The translations under genes and the position numbers were made by a program. This document shows, piece after piece, positions 8,017-18,408 of a stretch of 64,000 nucleotides of DNA. Source of the DNA: Corynebacterium ammoniagenes DSM 20306. GTDB lineage: Bacteria > Actinomycetota > Actinomycetes > Mycobacteriales > Mycobacteriaceae. Each line of letters starts with the position of its first letter. The first letter of the stretch is position 1. Below the pieces are notes generated by a model. It saw only the letters and a program-made list of their open reading frames with translations, was not told the origin of the DNA and made no database searches. The stretch is from the NCBI RefSeq assembly GCF_001941425.1, contig NZ_CP009244.1, positions 2,356,001 through 2,420,000 of the forward strand. The letters run 5' to 3'.

Positions 8017-8039
8017 TGTGAATTTGAAAACAATTCACA
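8017..8039. repeat. Short perfect inverted repeat TGTGAATT/AATTCACA
   Basis: Eight-base arms at 8017-8024 and 8032-8039 flank a seven-base spacer, between the purL terminator and the split peptide gene. It could be an operator for the peptide gene. The TGTGA to TCACA spacing is too long for the CRP/GlxR consensus. Confidence 0.4.
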
Positions 8040-8065
8040 CAGCTGTCGGGAATAGACAGAAAAAA

Positions 8066-8093
8066 TGCCAGGCGACAGTTACGTTGCCTGGCA
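8066..8093 (-). terminator. Terminator after purL
   Basis: An eight-base stem TGCCAGGC/GCCTGGCA has a 12-base loop and a T-run on both sides. On the minus strand it lies 24 bases past the purL stop and ends in ATTTTTTC. Confidence 0.8.
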
Positions 8094-8116
8094 CTTTTTA
8101 GCTATGCGAGAAGCGT

Positions 8117-10393
8117 TTACTCAACAACAGAGTTCGCACCGACAGCGTGGCCAAACAGCTTCGGCAAGGTGGCAGACCATGCCTCGCGCAGTTCGGAGAT
8201 TGCAACTTCTTGTCCAGCGAAGGTGAAATTGCCCGAGTCGTTGGTGGTTCCCACGACAACAGCTGGAATGTCCAACTCAGCCGCACGTGCCAGGACACCG
8301 TCGAGGTGGTCGGAGGCAGTGGCGATGAGCGCGCGGGACGCAGACTCACTAAAGAGCGCAGTCAGTGCGTCCTCGTGAACTGCATCCAATTCCAGGTCAA
8401 CACCGACATTGCTTTTCTGAGCCATCTCAAATGCTGCGATAGCCAGGCCGCCCTCAGACAGATCGTGAGCAGCCGCCACAGAGGTGTTGCCCACGAAGAA
8501 TTCCGCGAGCTTAGCCTCGTTGGCTAGGTCTACCTGTGGAGGAAGTCCCTGCAGGCCGCCGCCGGAGACCTGCTGCCAGATGGAGCCGCCGAATTCTTCC
8601 TTGGTCTCACCCAAGAGAACCAGGGTTTCTGGCTCTTCAATGCCGCCCAAATCGTGAGCGATGGCGTTGTGCACATCATCGATGACGCCAAGGACACCAA
8701 CCACTGGGGTCGGCAGAATTGGCTCCTCGCCCGTTTGGTTGTAGAAGGACACGTTGCCACCGGAGACTGGAATGTTCAGCTCCTTCGAACCATCGGCCAA
8801 ACCATGAACAGCTTCACGGAATTGCCACATGACATCGGTGTTTTCCGGAGAACCAAAGTTCAAGCAGTTGGTCACAGCATATGGGCGAGCACCGGTCACA
8901 GCCACGTTGCGGTATGCCTCAGCCAAAGCCAAACGTGCACCCATGTTCGGGTCCAGCTTGGTGTAGCGGCCGGATGCATCGGCAGAAATAGCCACGCCGC
9001 GGGAGGTTTCCTCATTGATGCGCAAGACACCGGAGTCAGACTGCTTAGCCTTGACCGTATTTCCGCGCACATAGCGGTCATACTGGTCGGTGATAAATTC
9101 ACGCGAGCTCAGCGCAGGAGAAGACACCATGTCCTTCAACGCCTGGACCAAAGACTCAGGGCGCGCGATTTCCGGGACCTGCTGCAGCTCATCCTGCCAC
9201 TGCGGGCGTGCGTATGGACGCTCGTAGACAGGGCCTTCATCGATGGTTGATGGCGGAGCATCAACGACCAGTTCGTCGTTGTGGTAGACGAGGTAGGTGT
9301 CCTTGTTATCGGTTACCTCACCAATTTCAGCACAGGTCACGTCCCACTTTGCACAGATCTCGCGGAACTTGTCCACGTTTTCTGGAGAAACAACCGCGCA
9401 CATGCGCTCCTGAGACTCAGACGCGAGAATCTCCGCTGCGGTCATGTTTTCTGCACGCAATGGAACATTGTCCAGGTTGACCACCATGCCGCCATCGCCA
9501 GCTGCTGCCAGCTCCGAGGTAGCACAGGCGAGTCCGCCGCCACCCAGGTCCTGAATGCCCACGACCACGCCAGCGGCGTAGAGCTCCAAGCAGCACTCAA
9601 TGAGGACCTTTTCTGCAAACGGGTCGCCGACCTGTACGGCTGGTAGCTTGCGCTCTTCGCCTTCTTCGAAGGAGGCCGAGCCCAACACGGACACGCCACC
9701 GATGCCGTCAAGGCCGGTGCGCGAACCAAAGAGCATTACCTTGTTGCCGGTACCGGAAGCAAAGGCTAGCTTCAGGTCTTCCACGCGCAAGGTACCCACG
9801 CACAGTGCGTTGACCAGTGGGTTGCCGGCGTAGGACTCATCAAAGACGGTCTCGCCGCCAATATTGGGCAGACCAAGGGAGTTGCCGTAGCCGCCAATAC
9901 CGGAGACCACACCAGGTAGTACACGCGCAGTATCCGGCGCATCAGCGGGGCCAAAGCGCAGCTGGTCCATAACCGCAATCGGGCGTGCGCCCATTGCCAT
10001 GATGTCGCGGACAATACCGCCGACACCGGTCGCAGCACCTTGGTAAGGCTCCACGAATGAAGGGTGGTTGTGAGATTCCACGCGGAAAGTCACCGCGTCA
10101 CCATCTCCGATGTCGACAACACCAGCGTTCTCGCCGATACCAGCAAGAATCTTCGACGCCATTTCTTCCGTGGTCGTTTCCCCGAAGTAGCGCAGGTGGG
10201 TCTTAGAAGACTTATACGAGCAGTGCTCCGACCACATCACCGAGTAGACAGTGAGCTCGGCATCGGTTGGGCGGCGGCCCAAAATGCCCACAATTTTGTC
10301 ATACTCATCCTGCTTTAAGCCCAGTTCTTCCCAAGGCTGCTGCAGTTCAGGAGTGTTCTTGGCATTATCTACTGTGTCATTGGCAACAGTCAT
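8117..10393 (-). CDS. purL: Phosphoribosylformylglycinamidine synthase subunit PurL
   Basis: PurL is the ATP-dependent synthase subunit that converts formylglycinamide ribonucleotide to the amidine, step four of purine synthesis. At 758 residues it is the small type, which needs separate PurQ and PurS. The sequence shows the [15 protein letters not shown] start of the catalytic region (about residues 50-65), the [10 protein letters not shown] substrate motif and two PurM-like halves. The second half includes NCLNFG and SGGNVSFYN. It starts nine bases after purQ, so purS-purQ-purL form one transcription unit ending at the 8066 hairpin. Confidence 0.97.
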   Translation of the reverse strand: MTVANDTVDNAKNTPELQQPWEELGLKQDEYDKIVGILGRRPTDAELTVYSVMWSEHCSYKSSKTHLRYFGETTTEEMASKILAGIGENAGVVDIGDGDAVTFRVESHNHPSFVEPYQGAATGVGGIVRDIMAMGARPIAVMDQLRFGPADAPDTARVLPGVVSGIGGYGNSLGLPNIGGETVFDESYAGNPLVNALCVGTLRVEDLKLAFASGTGNKVMLFGSRTGLDGIGGVSVLGSASFEEGEERKLPAVQVGDPFAEKVLIECCLELYAAGVVVGIQDLGGGGLACATSELAAAGDGGMVVNLDNVPLRAENMTAAEILASESQERMCAVVSPENVDKFREICAKWDVTCAEIGEVTDNKDTYLVYHNDELVVDAPPSTIDEGPVYERPYARPQWQDELQQVPEIARPESLVQALKDMVSSPALSSREFITDQYDRYVRGNTVKAKQSDSGVLRINEETSRGVAISADASGRYTKLDPNMGARLALAEAYRNVAVTGARPYAVTNCLNFGSPENTDVMWQFREAVHGLADGSKELNIPVSGGNVSFYNQTGEEPILPTPVVGVLGVIDDVHNAIAHDLGGIEEPETLVLLGETKEEFGGSIWQQVSGGGLQGLPPQVDLANEAKLAEFFVGNTSVAAAHDLSEGGLAIAAFEMAQKSNVGVDLELDAVHEDALTALFSESASRALIATASDHLDGVLARAAELDIPAVVVGTTNDSGNFTFAGQEVAISELREAWSATLPKLFGHAVGANSVVE

Positions 10394-10402
10394 GTTTTAC
10401 TC

Positions 10403-11080
10403 CTAAACGGACGCCGTGATGGCATTGATCGCGGATACAAACAAACCCAGACCATCGGTGGACGGTCCAGTCAAAGTTTCAATGGCGTGCTCTGGGTGCG
10501 GCATCAGGCCAACGATGCGGCCAGTTTCATTCGTAACACCAGCAATATCATTGAGTGAGCCATTGAAGTTATCGGTGTAGCGGAAGACCACCTGGCCTTC
10601 GCCTTCAAGCTTTTCGATGGTCTCGGGCGCCGCCTGGAAGCGTCCTTCACCGTGCTTGGCGGGGACATAGATCTTGTCACCGACTGCAAATTCGGTGGTC
10701 CACGCGGTTTGGTTGTTAACTACTTCCAGGTGGGTGTCCACGCAATGAAAATGCAGGCCTTGGTTGCGGGTAAGCGCACCATCGAGCAGGCCTGCTTCAG
10801 TCAAGATCTGGAAACCATTACAAATGCCTAAGGTCGGCATACCTTTGCGTGCGCTGTCAATAACTGACTGCATCACGGGTGCCAGTGCAGAAATCGCACC
10901 GGAACGCAGGTAGTCACCGTAGGAGAAGCCGCCGGGAACAACGACTGCGTCGACACCTTTGAGGTCAGTGTCTGCGTGCCACAGGCTAATTGGTTCGGCG
11001 CCGGCAAGGCGTACTGCGCGTTGTGCATCAACGTCATCGAGCGTGCCGGGGAACGTGATTACTCCGATTTTCGCGGTCAA
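10403..11080 (-). CDS. purQ: FGAM synthase glutaminase subunit PurQ
   Basis: The 225-residue class I glutamine amidotransferase supplies ammonia to PurL. The nucleophile is the Cys in TLGICNGFQ near residue 86, and the catalytic His/Glu pair is seen in [10 protein letters not shown] near the C-terminus. The segment [13 protein letters not shown] is typical of PurQ. One base separates its start from the purS stop and nine bases separate it from purL, so translation is probably coupled. Confidence 0.97.
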   Translation of the reverse strand: MTAKIGVITFPGTLDDVDAQRAVRLAGAEPISLWHADTDLKGVDAVVVPGGFSYGDYLRSGAISALAPVMQSVIDSARKGMPTLGICNGFQILTEAGLLDGALTRNQGLHFHCVDTHLEVVNNQTAWTTEFAVGDKIYVPAKHGEGRFQAAPETIEKLEGEGQVVFRYTDNFNGSLNDIAGVTNETGRIVGLMPHPEHAIETLTGPSTDGLGLFVSAINAITASV

Positions 11081-11081
11081 T

Positions 11082-11324
11082 TTACTTGACCTCCAGCCCT
11101 ACAACTTCGTAGTCCTCGATGACGGTATTGGCCAGCAAGTTGGCTGCAACCTTTTGCAGGTCTTCTGCGCTCACGGAATCATCGACTTCGATTTCAAAGC
11201 GCTTGCCCTGGCGAACATCGCTTACTCCGTTTACACCCAGGCGTCCAAGCGCACGGACAACAGCTTGTCCCTGCGGGTCGAGGATTTCCGCCTTGGGCAT
11301 GACATTGACAACAACACGAGCCAT
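11082..11324 (-). CDS. purS: FGAM synthase subunit PurS
   Basis: The 80-residue PurS bridges PurL and PurQ in the FGAM synthase complex. The sequence [11 protein letters not shown], then the ILDPQGQAV and V(S/N)DVRQGK motifs, is typical. The ATG at 11324 is chosen because the 14 residues of the longer frame do not fit the family. It is the first gene of purS-purQ-purL. The 309-base gap upstream is shared with the divergent nuclease gene. Confidence 0.95.
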   Translation of the reverse strand: MARVVVNVMPKAEILDPQGQAVVRALGRLGVNGVSDVRQGKRFEIEVDDSVSAEDLQKVAANLLANTVIEDYEVVGLEVK

Positions 11325-11633
11325 AATTCTAAGCCTTACTGTGCGAGTTTTACTGCTTGTCTGCAATTGCCCACTTTAGCGGTTAGGCATGCAAAACTCC
11401 TAGACGGCTGGGTCCATGCACTCCCCATCATTAGCCCCGCATCAATCCTCCCCCGTTTCATGAACGCGATATGTCAAGCGTTTAAACCACGGGATAACTT
11501 TCAGCTCCGCCTAAGCAAACTCCCAGCTCGCCATCATTTCTGCTGTTGCTGGGGTTATCAAACGGTAATAGAAACAGGAAGGTTGCTTCTTCGCACCCAT
11601 TCGCCTCTTCATCTGAATAAGGATTTTCTATTT
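11325..11633. other. 309-base divergent intergenic region between purS and the nuclease gene
   Basis: This gap must hold the promoters of purS-Q-L (leftward) and of the nuclease (rightward). I see a loose direct repeat CAGCTCCGCC / CAGCTCGCC (about 11502-11533) but no consensus palindrome. The nuclease start is preceded by AATAAGGA, a modest ribosome-binding site. In C. glutamicum the nuclease gene is induced by phosphate starvation. A PhoR site here is plausible but I cannot point to one with confidence. Confidence 0.4.
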
Positions 11634-14378
11634 ATGTCTTCCTCCCCGAAGCCAGCCTCGTCGGCTCGTCGTTTGCGCACCTTTGCACTCGCTGCCGTGG
11701 CATCTACTTCCCTGACCACCATCGCGATCCCTGCTGCGCAGGCTACGCCTGAAGGTGACAATGTCGTCATCAGCGAAGTCTTTGGCGGTGGTGGAAACTC
11801 CGGTGCACCGTTGGTCAATGACTTTATTGAGCTGTTCAACCCCACCGAAGAAGCCATTGACCTGGCGGGCTGGAACGTGGAATATTTCTCCGCTTCCGGC
11901 GGATCTAGCGGCACCACTGCTTTAACCGGCACCATTCCAGCCGGTGGTTACTTCCTCATTCAACAAGCCTCCGGCAAAAACACGAGCTTGACGGCGCTGC
12001 CGACCCCAGATGCTTCGGGCACATTGAATATGTCCGGCACCAAGGGGTCCGTGACGCTGAGCTCGCCGGCAGAAACCATTGACGTGGTGGGCTACGGTGC
12101 CGCGCAGATCAATGAGTCTTCACCTACGTCCCAGCTATCCAACTCGACGTCGGCTTCACGTGATGCGCTCGGTTCGGACACGGATAATAACGCGGCAGAT
12201 TTCGCCGTGGGCACCCCTACTCCCACCAACTCCGCCAATGACTCCGAGGGTGGCGGCAGCACCGATCCGGAAGAGCCACAACCCCCAGTCAATCCGGGCG
12301 AGGTCATTGCCATCGCCGATATCCAGGGCACGGGTGCCACTTCCCCGCACGAAGGCCGCACGGTCACTACTCAAGGTGAGGTCACCGCGGTCTATGCCGA
12401 AGGCGGGTTGAACGGTTTTGTCATTCAAACTCCGGGTACGGGGGCACAGGTGCCATCGACAAGCGATGCTTCCCACGGCATCTTTGTCTACATGAACAAC
12501 CGTCCTGCCGCCGAGTACCCTGAGCTTGGCCAGGTCTTAACCGTCACGGGTGACGCCGGGGAGCACTTCGAGTCCACGCAGCTGACCAACCCCACTTTTG
12601 CCGTCGCGGAGGGCGAATTCGAACCAGTGACCCCACTGCGCATCGATACGCTGCCAGCGGGCGATGCCGAACGCGAACCGTATGAGTACATGCTGGTCCT
12701 GCCGGGTAATCACACCGTGACCAACAACTATGCGCTCAATACCTTCGGCGAAATCGGCCTGGCTCCCGGCGAGGAAGCTTTCCGTCAGCCGACTGATTTC
12801 ATGGCACCCGGCGCGGACGCCGTCGCGCAGGCTGAGGCGTACAAAGAAGAGCTAGTAACGCTTGACGATGCCCGCACTCGCAACTACATGCAATCGGACA
12901 AGCAGACCCCACTGCCGTATATCACCTCCGATGATGCGGAAACCATCAAGTCGATTCGCACCACCGACCAGGTGGAATTTCAAAGCCCGGTCATCGTGAA
13001 AAAGGATTTCGACCTGTGGCGCTTTTTGCCAACGACTCCGGTCACTGGCAACACTGCAGCGGAAGATTTGCCGATTACCTGGGAAGATTCCCGCGAGGCC
13101 GAATTGCACGCGGTCGATGATGTCGCTGGTGATTACACTATCTCCGCGTTTAACGTGCTCAACTACTTCACCTCTCTCGGCGAAGATGAATCTGGCTGCG
13201 GTGCGTATACGGATATCAACAACAACCCCGTGGCATCACGCAACTGCACCGTGCGCGGCGCATTTACCGACAGCGCCCTGCAGGACCAGCAGGAAAAGAT
13301 TGTCTCTGCCATCAACGGCCTTAACGCTGATGTCATTGCGTTATCCGAAATTGAAGATACCTTCGCGGTCACTGGGGACATTGCCCGTCGCGATGAAGCA
13401 TTGTCCACCCTCGTTGATGCCCTCAACGCCGACGGCGGCAACTGGAAATACGTCGAATCTCCTCAGCAGGTACCCAACGATCCGGATGTTATCCGCGTGG
13501 CCTTTATCTACAACCCGGACCGTGTGGAACCGGTCGGCGAATCCCGCATCTTTGAAGATGAGCGCTTCACTGGCACCGCGCGCGAGCCACTAGCGCAGGA
13601 ATTCAAGCCTGTCGACGAAGACGTCACCGAAACCTTCGTCGCGGTGGCTAACCACTTCAAGTCCAAGGGCTCTATCGCTGGTGGCGACGCCGACCAAGGC
13701 GATGGCCAAGGCAATAACGCCAACCTGCGCGTATCCCAAGCCGAGGCCGTGCTCGACCACCTAGCTAAACAAAGCGATTGGCAGGATAAGGCCACCTTCG
13801 TGATGGGTGATTTAAACTCCTATACCCGCGAACACGCCATCGATACTTTCCGCGACGCCGGCTACTCCATCCCGCAGGAAGACCACCAGGCTGCCACGTC
13901 CTACCAATTCGACGGCATGCTGGGTTCTCTCGACCACGTTCTTGCCAACGCCAACGTCGAGGTCCAAGACGCGCAGGTGTGGAATATCAACGCCGATGAA
14001 TCCATCGCCTTTGAATACTCCCGCCGCTTGTACAACGTGGTCGATTACCACGATGATTCCCCGTTCCGCTCCTCGGACCACGACCCCGTCAAGGTTGGTT
14101 TCAACCTGGATACCACCGATGACAACGGTGACAACGGCGACGGCGGCAATGTCGATGACGACGGCAATGACGGCTCAGACGGCGACGACCCATCCAACGA
14201 GGCACCTGGTGGTGGCTCCGCGGGTAGCTCTGCAGGCGGCATCCTCGGCGCAATAGCGGCCATCGCCGCAGCACTGGGTCTCAGCGCGATCTTCTCTGGC
14301 ACCGTCGATCAGTACCTGCCGCGTGAGGCCAAGAGCTTCCGCGACCAGATCCGCGCATTCTTTAACGGACTGTTCTAA
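11634..14378 (+). CDS. Large surface-anchored nuclease (lamin-tail + EEP domain)
   Basis: This 914-residue exported protein corresponds to the ExeM/NucH-type nucleases and to C. glutamicum nuc. Residues 1-38 are a signal peptide ending AAQA. A lamin-tail domain follows (about 40-190), then a beta-rich linker region. The endonuclease/exonuclease/phosphatase domain covers about 498-823, with FNVLNYF, LSEIED, NHFKSKG, MGDLNSYT and SSDHDPV active-site motifs. A long Asp/Asn/Gly-rich linker precedes a membrane helix (about 870-887) and a short amphipathic tail, so the enzyme is probably tethered outside the cell membrane. It should degrade external DNA for phosphate and bases. Flanking purine genes and nearby phoRS fit that role. 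Confidence 0.88.
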   Translation: MSSSPKPASSARRLRTFALAAVASTSLTTIAIPAAQATPEGDNVVISEVFGGGGNSGAPLVNDFIELFNPTEEAIDLAGWNVEYFSASGGSSGTTALTGTIPAGGYFLIQQASGKNTSLTALPTPDASGTLNMSGTKGSVTLSSPAETIDVVGYGAAQINESSPTSQLSNSTSASRDALGSDTDNNAADFAVGTPTPTNSANDSEGGGSTDPEEPQPPVNPGEVIAIADIQGTGATSPHEGRTVTTQGEVTAVYAEGGLNGFVIQTPGTGAQVPSTSDASHGIFVYMNNRPAAEYPELGQVLTVTGDAGEHFESTQLTNPTFAVAEGEFEPVTPLRIDTLPAGDAEREPYEYMLVLPGNHTVTNNYALNTFGEIGLAPGEEAFRQPTDFMAPGADAVAQAEAYKEELVTLDDARTRNYMQSDKQTPLPYITSDDAETIKSIRTTDQVEFQSPVIVKKDFDLWRFLPTTPVTGNTAAEDLPITWEDSREAELHAVDDVAGDYTISAFNVLNYFTSLGEDESGCGAYTDINNNPVASRNCTVRGAFTDSALQDQQEKIVSAINGLNADVIALSEIEDTFAVTGDIARRDEALSTLVDALNADGGNWKYVESPQQVPNDPDVIRVAFIYNPDRVEPVGESRIFEDERFTGTAREPLAQEFKPVDEDVTETFVAVANHFKSKGSIAGGDADQGDGQGNNANLRVSQAEAVLDHLAKQSDWQDKATFVMGDLNSYTREHAIDTFRDAGYSIPQEDHQAATSYQFDGMLGSLDHVLANANVEVQDAQVWNINADESIAFEYSRRLYNVVDYHDDSPFRSSDHDPVKVGFNLDTTDDNGDNGDGGNVDDDGNDGSDGDDPSNEAPGGGSAGSSAGGILGAIAAIAAALGLSAIFSGTVDQYLPREAKSFRDQIRAFFNGLF

Positions 14379-14407
14379 AAACGCGTGGTGTAATTGCCCG
14401 GTAACTA

Positions 14408-14460
14408 CCCGGCGGTTTCATCTTCTTCAGGCTCTCGCCTGTGAAGGTGGAAACGCCGGG
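14408..14460 (+). terminator. Terminator after the nuclease gene
   Basis: CCCGGCGGTTTC (14408-14419) pairs with GGAAACGCCGGG (14449-14460) with a one-base bulge, followed by TTTTATTATT. It lies 30 bases after the nuclease stop. Confidence 0.75.
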
Positions 14461-14512
14461 TTTTATTATTAGCTCTGCGTCAGCCGTGCGCGAGCCGTGC
14501 GCCAGCTCTGCG

Positions 14513-15229
14513 TTAGCTCTGCGGGCTTTTTCGTTTCGCCTGCGCTAAGAAGACGTCATAGGAGGCCGGCTTAGCGCCAGCTTTGATGGCTTTATCGATC
14601 GCGCGCATGAAATCGTGCTGGACCTTTTTATCGCTTAAGTTGCGGCCGGAGACCGATAAGCGCACGGTATTGCCGCGATTAGCACCGCGCTCGGCGGCAC
14701 GAATGATAGAACGGCGCCACCACTTCGCGGCGCCAAAGCCCTCACCGTAGGACAGGTTGCGGGATTGATAGAACTCCTCGTGGCACAGATCGTGAATGCC
14801 TGTGGAAGAAACCGCTAAGGAAAAATCAAAGTACGGCAAGACATCCAAAGTCCCAGGAGACATGCGCCAGCGCGGCGGGGCGAAGATGTCGAATTCAAAC
14901 CCTAGCTTCGACATCTGGCGCGTAGCTCCTTTCAGCCGCAGGGTGGCTTCGTGCGCATCTAGATTCGCAAACTCCGCGCGGCGGCCTTGCACGGCTTGGT
15001 CAAAGCCATTGAGAATCAACAAGCGCCCGCCGTCTTGCTGCTGCTCCAACCACTGTTTCGTGGTGGGGTCTTTTGCCAAGTGCCAGTTGCCATCAATGTG
15101 TGGGGCAACCAGCAAGGAGACGGGGACGCCTTCTTTATCGAGCTGATGTATCAGCCGCGCTGCGGACTTCCGGGTGTCGTCAAAAATAGATGAAATCGAA
15201 ACCAGAAGATGCCCATGCATGCTTTCCAT
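14513..15229 (-). CDS. DUF2334 polysaccharide-deacetylase-like protein
   Basis: This roughly 238-residue protein is of the DUF2334 family, which shares the NodB-like barrel of polysaccharide deacetylases. The first strand HGHLLVSISSIFDDT carries the paired Asp residues expected at the metal site, followed by LLVAPHIDG and the FDIFAPPRWRMS segment typical of the family. No signal peptide is present, so it probably acts in the cytoplasm; the substrate is unknown. ATG 15229 is used; ATG 15220, nine bases on, is equally possible. It lies 42 bases after ptrB on the same strand and may be co-transcribed. Confidence 0.72.
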   Translation of the reverse strand: MESMHGHLLVSISSIFDDTRKSAARLIHQLDKEGVPVSLLVAPHIDGNWHLAKDPTTKQWLEQQQDGGRLLILNGFDQAVQGRRAEFANLDAHEATLRLKGATRQMSKLGFEFDIFAPPRWRMSPGTLDVLPYFDFSLAVSSTGIHDLCHEEFYQSRNLSYGEGFGAAKWWRRSIIRAAERGANRGNTVRLSVSGRNLSDKKVQHDFMRAIDKAIKAGAKPASYDVFLAQAKRKSPQS

Positions 15230-15271
15230 TATCACACAGGAGCGCCTGCCCCGCGCGGCAAGCAAGCAGGA

Positions 15272-17410
15272 CTATTTCACCAATCCGGTGGCTTTATTAA
15301 TCGTCCAGGCATACTCAAATGCGGTTTGGTACCAGCGGGCATAACGGCCGGAGACTCCGCCGTGACCAGCAGACATTTCCGTCTTCAGCAAGAATTCACC
15401 ACCGGTGGCAACCTGGCGCAGCTTGGCAATCCACTTGGCTGGCTCCACATACAGCACGCGGGTGTCATTGAGAGATGTCACAGCCAAGATATCTGGGTAA
15501 TCCTGCGCCACCACGTTTTCATACGGCGCGTAGGTCGCCATGTAATCGTAGACCTCCGGATCGTGGTACGGATCGCCCCACTCTTCCCACTCGCCGACGG
15601 TCAGCGGAAGTTCCGGCTTCAAAATCGACGTCAACGGATCCACAAAAGGCACCACCGCTTGAATGCCTTTAAACCGGTCCGGTGCCATATTGGCAATCGC
15701 ACCCATCAGCAGGCCACCGGCAGAACCACCTTCAGCAACCAGCTGCTCAGGGCTGGTGAGCTGGTTATTAATCAAGTGGTCGGCAACGTCGATGAAATCA
15801 GTAAAAGTATTCTTCTTTTTCATCAACTTGCCCTCGTCGTACCACAGCCTGCCCATCTCACCGCCGCCGCGCACGTGCGCCACGACATAGAGCATGCCGC
15901 GGTCCAGCAAGGATAGGCGCGAGACCGAGAACCCGGGGTCCATGCTGGCCTCATACGAGCCGTAGCCATAGAGCAAGGTTGGCCGCGGGCTATCGGTGGC
16001 CAGGTCTTTTCGCTTGACGATGCTCACGGGGATCTGCGTACCATCTGCTGCAATCGCCCACTCGCGGTAGGCCTCATACTCTGCGGCGTCATAGCCGCCG
16101 GGGACTTCTTGTTCTTTGAGCAAGGTGCGCTCACCGGTAGCGATGCGGTACTGAAATAGCTGCGCCGGCTGGGTGTAGGACGTATACGACAAGCGAATAA
16201 CCGGGGCATCCCACTCCGGGTTGCCCGCGGATCCGGCAGAGTAGACCTCTTCATCGAAAGTGATTTCTTCGAACTCGTCGAATTGGCCATTGGCAATTTT
16301 CATCACCGCAACGCGTGGGATGCCGCCACGGCGATACGCCAATGTCGCAAAATCACGATAGGTATCCACGCCTTCCAAGCGCACTTCATCATTGTGTGGC
16401 ACCAAAATATTCAGGTCACGAATTGCCGGCAGCGGGCTGGCATCCGCATCAACCCAGGAGATTTCAAAGTTCGGGCCGTGCGCATTATGAGTGACCAACC
16501 ACTGGTCTTTACCGTCGCGAACCACGTGGTCAATGTCGTATTCCACCCCTGGCTCACGCGTCCATAAGACCTCAAATTCGCCTTCTGGGTTATCCATATC
16601 CAGCACCCAGTATTCCGAGGTCAACGGGGATCCCGCGGCAATGATGAGGTATTTTTCGCTGCGCGTGGAGCCCACGCCGACGCGGAAACGCTCGTCATCT
16701 TCGCGGAAGACACACACGTCTTCGCTTTGCGCGGTGCCAACTTTATGGCGCCAGACGGTATCCGGGCGCCACGCGTCATCGACTTTTTGGTAGAAGATGT
16801 ACTCTTCGCCGGCCCAGGTGGCACCGTAGAAGATATCGGTGAGGTGATCATCTAAAAGCTCGCCGGTATCTAAGTCTTTGATGAATAATTCAAAGCGTTC
16901 ATCACCGGCGGTATCGGTGGAATAAGCCAGGTAGCGCCCAGACTTCGTCACCGAGGCCGCACCCAGGGCAAAGTAGTCATGGCCTTCGGCTAGCGCGTTA
17001 TTATCCAGCAGGATCTGCTCGCCGTCGGGCTTTCCTTCCTCCGGAATAACCGGCGGCTCCCACGGATCTTGATCCTCAGAGACGGGAATACGGCAGCTAT
17101 AGCCATATTCCTTGCCTTCTTCGGAGCGTCCGTAATACCAATAATCGCCCGCGCGCGAGGGCACGGACATATCGGTTTGTTTGACGCGGGATTTAATCTC
17201 TTCAAACACATTGTCAGTTAGCTGCTGCAAATGTGCGGTTTTCGCCTCGGTAAAGGCATTTTCTGCATTCAGGTAATCGAGCGTGTCTTGTGATTCCTTC
17301 GTGCGCATCCACTCGTACTCATCGACGAAGCTGCGCCCGTGAAATTCACGAATAAACGCTTCTTGCTTAGCGATGGGAGCCTGCAAGTTTTCGAGATTGT
17401 TTTCTGTCAT
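15272..17410 (-). CDS. ptrB: Oligopeptidase B (protease II)
   Basis: PtrB is a cytosolic S9A prolyl-oligopeptidase-family serine peptidase that cuts short peptides after Arg/Lys. The 712-residue product has the N-terminal beta-propeller and a C-terminal alpha/beta-hydrolase domain. The nucleophile Ser lies in EGGSAGG near residue 561, the Asp in TSLNDTRV near 649, and the His in SAGHGG near 685. The start is taken at the MTENNLEN methionine (17410), since the three upstream residues are not conserved. It follows purC by 35 bases on the same strand, the purC-ptrB order known from C. glutamicum. Confidence 0.93.
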   Translation of the reverse strand: MTENNLENLQAPIAKQEAFIREFHGRSFVDEYEWMRTKESQDTLDYLNAENAFTEAKTAHLQQLTDNVFEEIKSRVKQTDMSVPSRAGDYWYYGRSEEGKEYGYSCRIPVSEDQDPWEPPVIPEEGKPDGEQILLDNNALAEGHDYFALGAASVTKSGRYLAYSTDTAGDERFELFIKDLDTGELLDDHLTDIFYGATWAGEEYIFYQKVDDAWRPDTVWRHKVGTAQSEDVCVFREDDERFRVGVGSTRSEKYLIIAAGSPLTSEYWVLDMDNPEGEFEVLWTREPGVEYDIDHVVRDGKDQWLVTHNAHGPNFEISWVDADASPLPAIRDLNILVPHNDEVRLEGVDTYRDFATLAYRRGGIPRVAVMKIANGQFDEFEEITFDEEVYSAGSAGNPEWDAPVIRLSYTSYTQPAQLFQYRIATGERTLLKEQEVPGGYDAAEYEAYREWAIAADGTQIPVSIVKRKDLATDSPRPTLLYGYGSYEASMDPGFSVSRLSLLDRGMLYVVAHVRGGGEMGRLWYDEGKLMKKKNTFTDFIDVADHLINNQLTSPEQLVAEGGSAGGLLMGAIANMAPDRFKGIQAVVPFVDPLTSILKPELPLTVGEWEEWGDPYHDPEVYDYMATYAPYENVVAQDYPDILAVTSLNDTRVLYVEPAKWIAKLRQVATGGEFLLKTEMSAGHGGVSGRYARWYQTAFEYAWTINKATGLVK

Positions 17411-17445
17411 AAGAAACAACCCTACCCGCGCGAAAAAGCAGACAG

Positions 17446-18333
17446 TTAGCTACCGATGAAGTCCACAAAGCGCTTGCCGGATAGACGCTCATACGCCTCG
17501 ATATAGCGCAGGCGGGTTGCTGCCACGACTTCATCGGGAAGCGTGGGCGGCGGGGTTTCCGACTCCACGTCCCACCCGGATTCCTCCGAGGTCAACCAGT
17601 TGCGCACGTACTGCTTATCAAAGCTTGGCTGCACTACCCCTTCCGCGTAAGTATCTGCTGGCCAGTAGCGCGAAGAATCCGGGGTGAGCACTTCATCGCC
17701 TAAGACCAAGTTGCCGTCGGCATCAAGACCGAATTCGAACTTGGTATCTGCCAAAATAATGCCCTTGGCTTCTGCAATCTGGGCAGCTGCGGAGTAAATC
17801 CGCAGGGTTTCATCGCGAAGCTGCTCTGCTCGTTCTTGTCCCAAGTCCTGCACCACGCGCTCGAAAGTGACATTTTCATCGTGGTCTCCCTGCTCCGCTT
17901 TGGTCGCTGGGGTAAAAATTGGCTCGGGCAACCGCGATGCCTCCACGAGACCATCGGGAAGCTCAATGCCACAGACCGTGCCGTTGGCGTTGTACTCTTT
18001 CAGCCCGGAACCGGTCAGGTACCCGCGGGCTACGCACTCAAATGGCAGCATCTGCAATTTCTGCACCACAATGGCGCGCCCGAGTACTTCTTCAGGGATG
18101 CGCTCATCATCGATGGGCCCTGCTAGGTGGTTGGGAAAATCAATGGCGTCGAAGAAAAACATCGATGTTGCCGTGAGCACCCGGCCTTTATCGGGGATAG
18201 CTGGCTCCAAAGCGAAGTCATAGGCGGAGATGCGGTCGGTGACCACCATGAGCAAAGTGTTGTCATCTACTTGGTAGATATCGCGGACTTTGCCGGAGGA
18301 CAGGTGCTGATAATCAGAAAGCTGTGGGCGCAT
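17446..18333 (-). CDS. purC: SAICAR synthetase
   Basis: PurC (phosphoribosylaminoimidazole-succinocarboxamide synthase) joins aspartate to CAIR with ATP. The 295-residue length is of the longer actinobacterial/yeast-like type. Visible motifs are SSGKVRDIY (about residues 12-20), TDRISAYDF (32-40), the [12 protein letters not shown] segment and LADTKFEFG. It lies 75 bases after purB on the same strand and reads on into ptrB. Confidence 0.97.
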   Translation of the reverse strand: MRPQLSDYQHLSSGKVRDIYQVDDNTLLMVVTDRISAYDFALEPAIPDKGRVLTATSMFFFDAIDFPNHLAGPIDDERIPEEVLGRAIVVQKLQMLPFECVARGYLTGSGLKEYNANGTVCGIELPDGLVEASRLPEPIFTPATKAEQGDHDENVTFERVVQDLGQERAEQLRDETLRIYSAAAQIAEAKGIILADTKFEFGLDADGNLVLGDEVLTPDSSRYWPADTYAEGVVQPSFDKQYVRNWLTSEESGWDVESETPPPTLPDEVVAATRLRYIEAYERLSGKRFVDFIGS

Positions 18334-18408
18334 GTCCTAAATATTAGTGCATGCGCCCACAGCTGCCGTGAACGGTCAGTGTTTTCCACTGCTCGACATT
18401 GTCTTGGC

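Noticed and set aside
8017..8039. CRP/GlxR binding site
   Set aside because: The half-sites TGTGA and TCACA are 13 bases apart rather than six, so the palindrome does not fit that regulator.
10959..11633. Long N-terminal extension of the nuclease frame
   Set aside because: It runs antisense through purQ and purS and would bury the clear signal peptide that begins at 11634.
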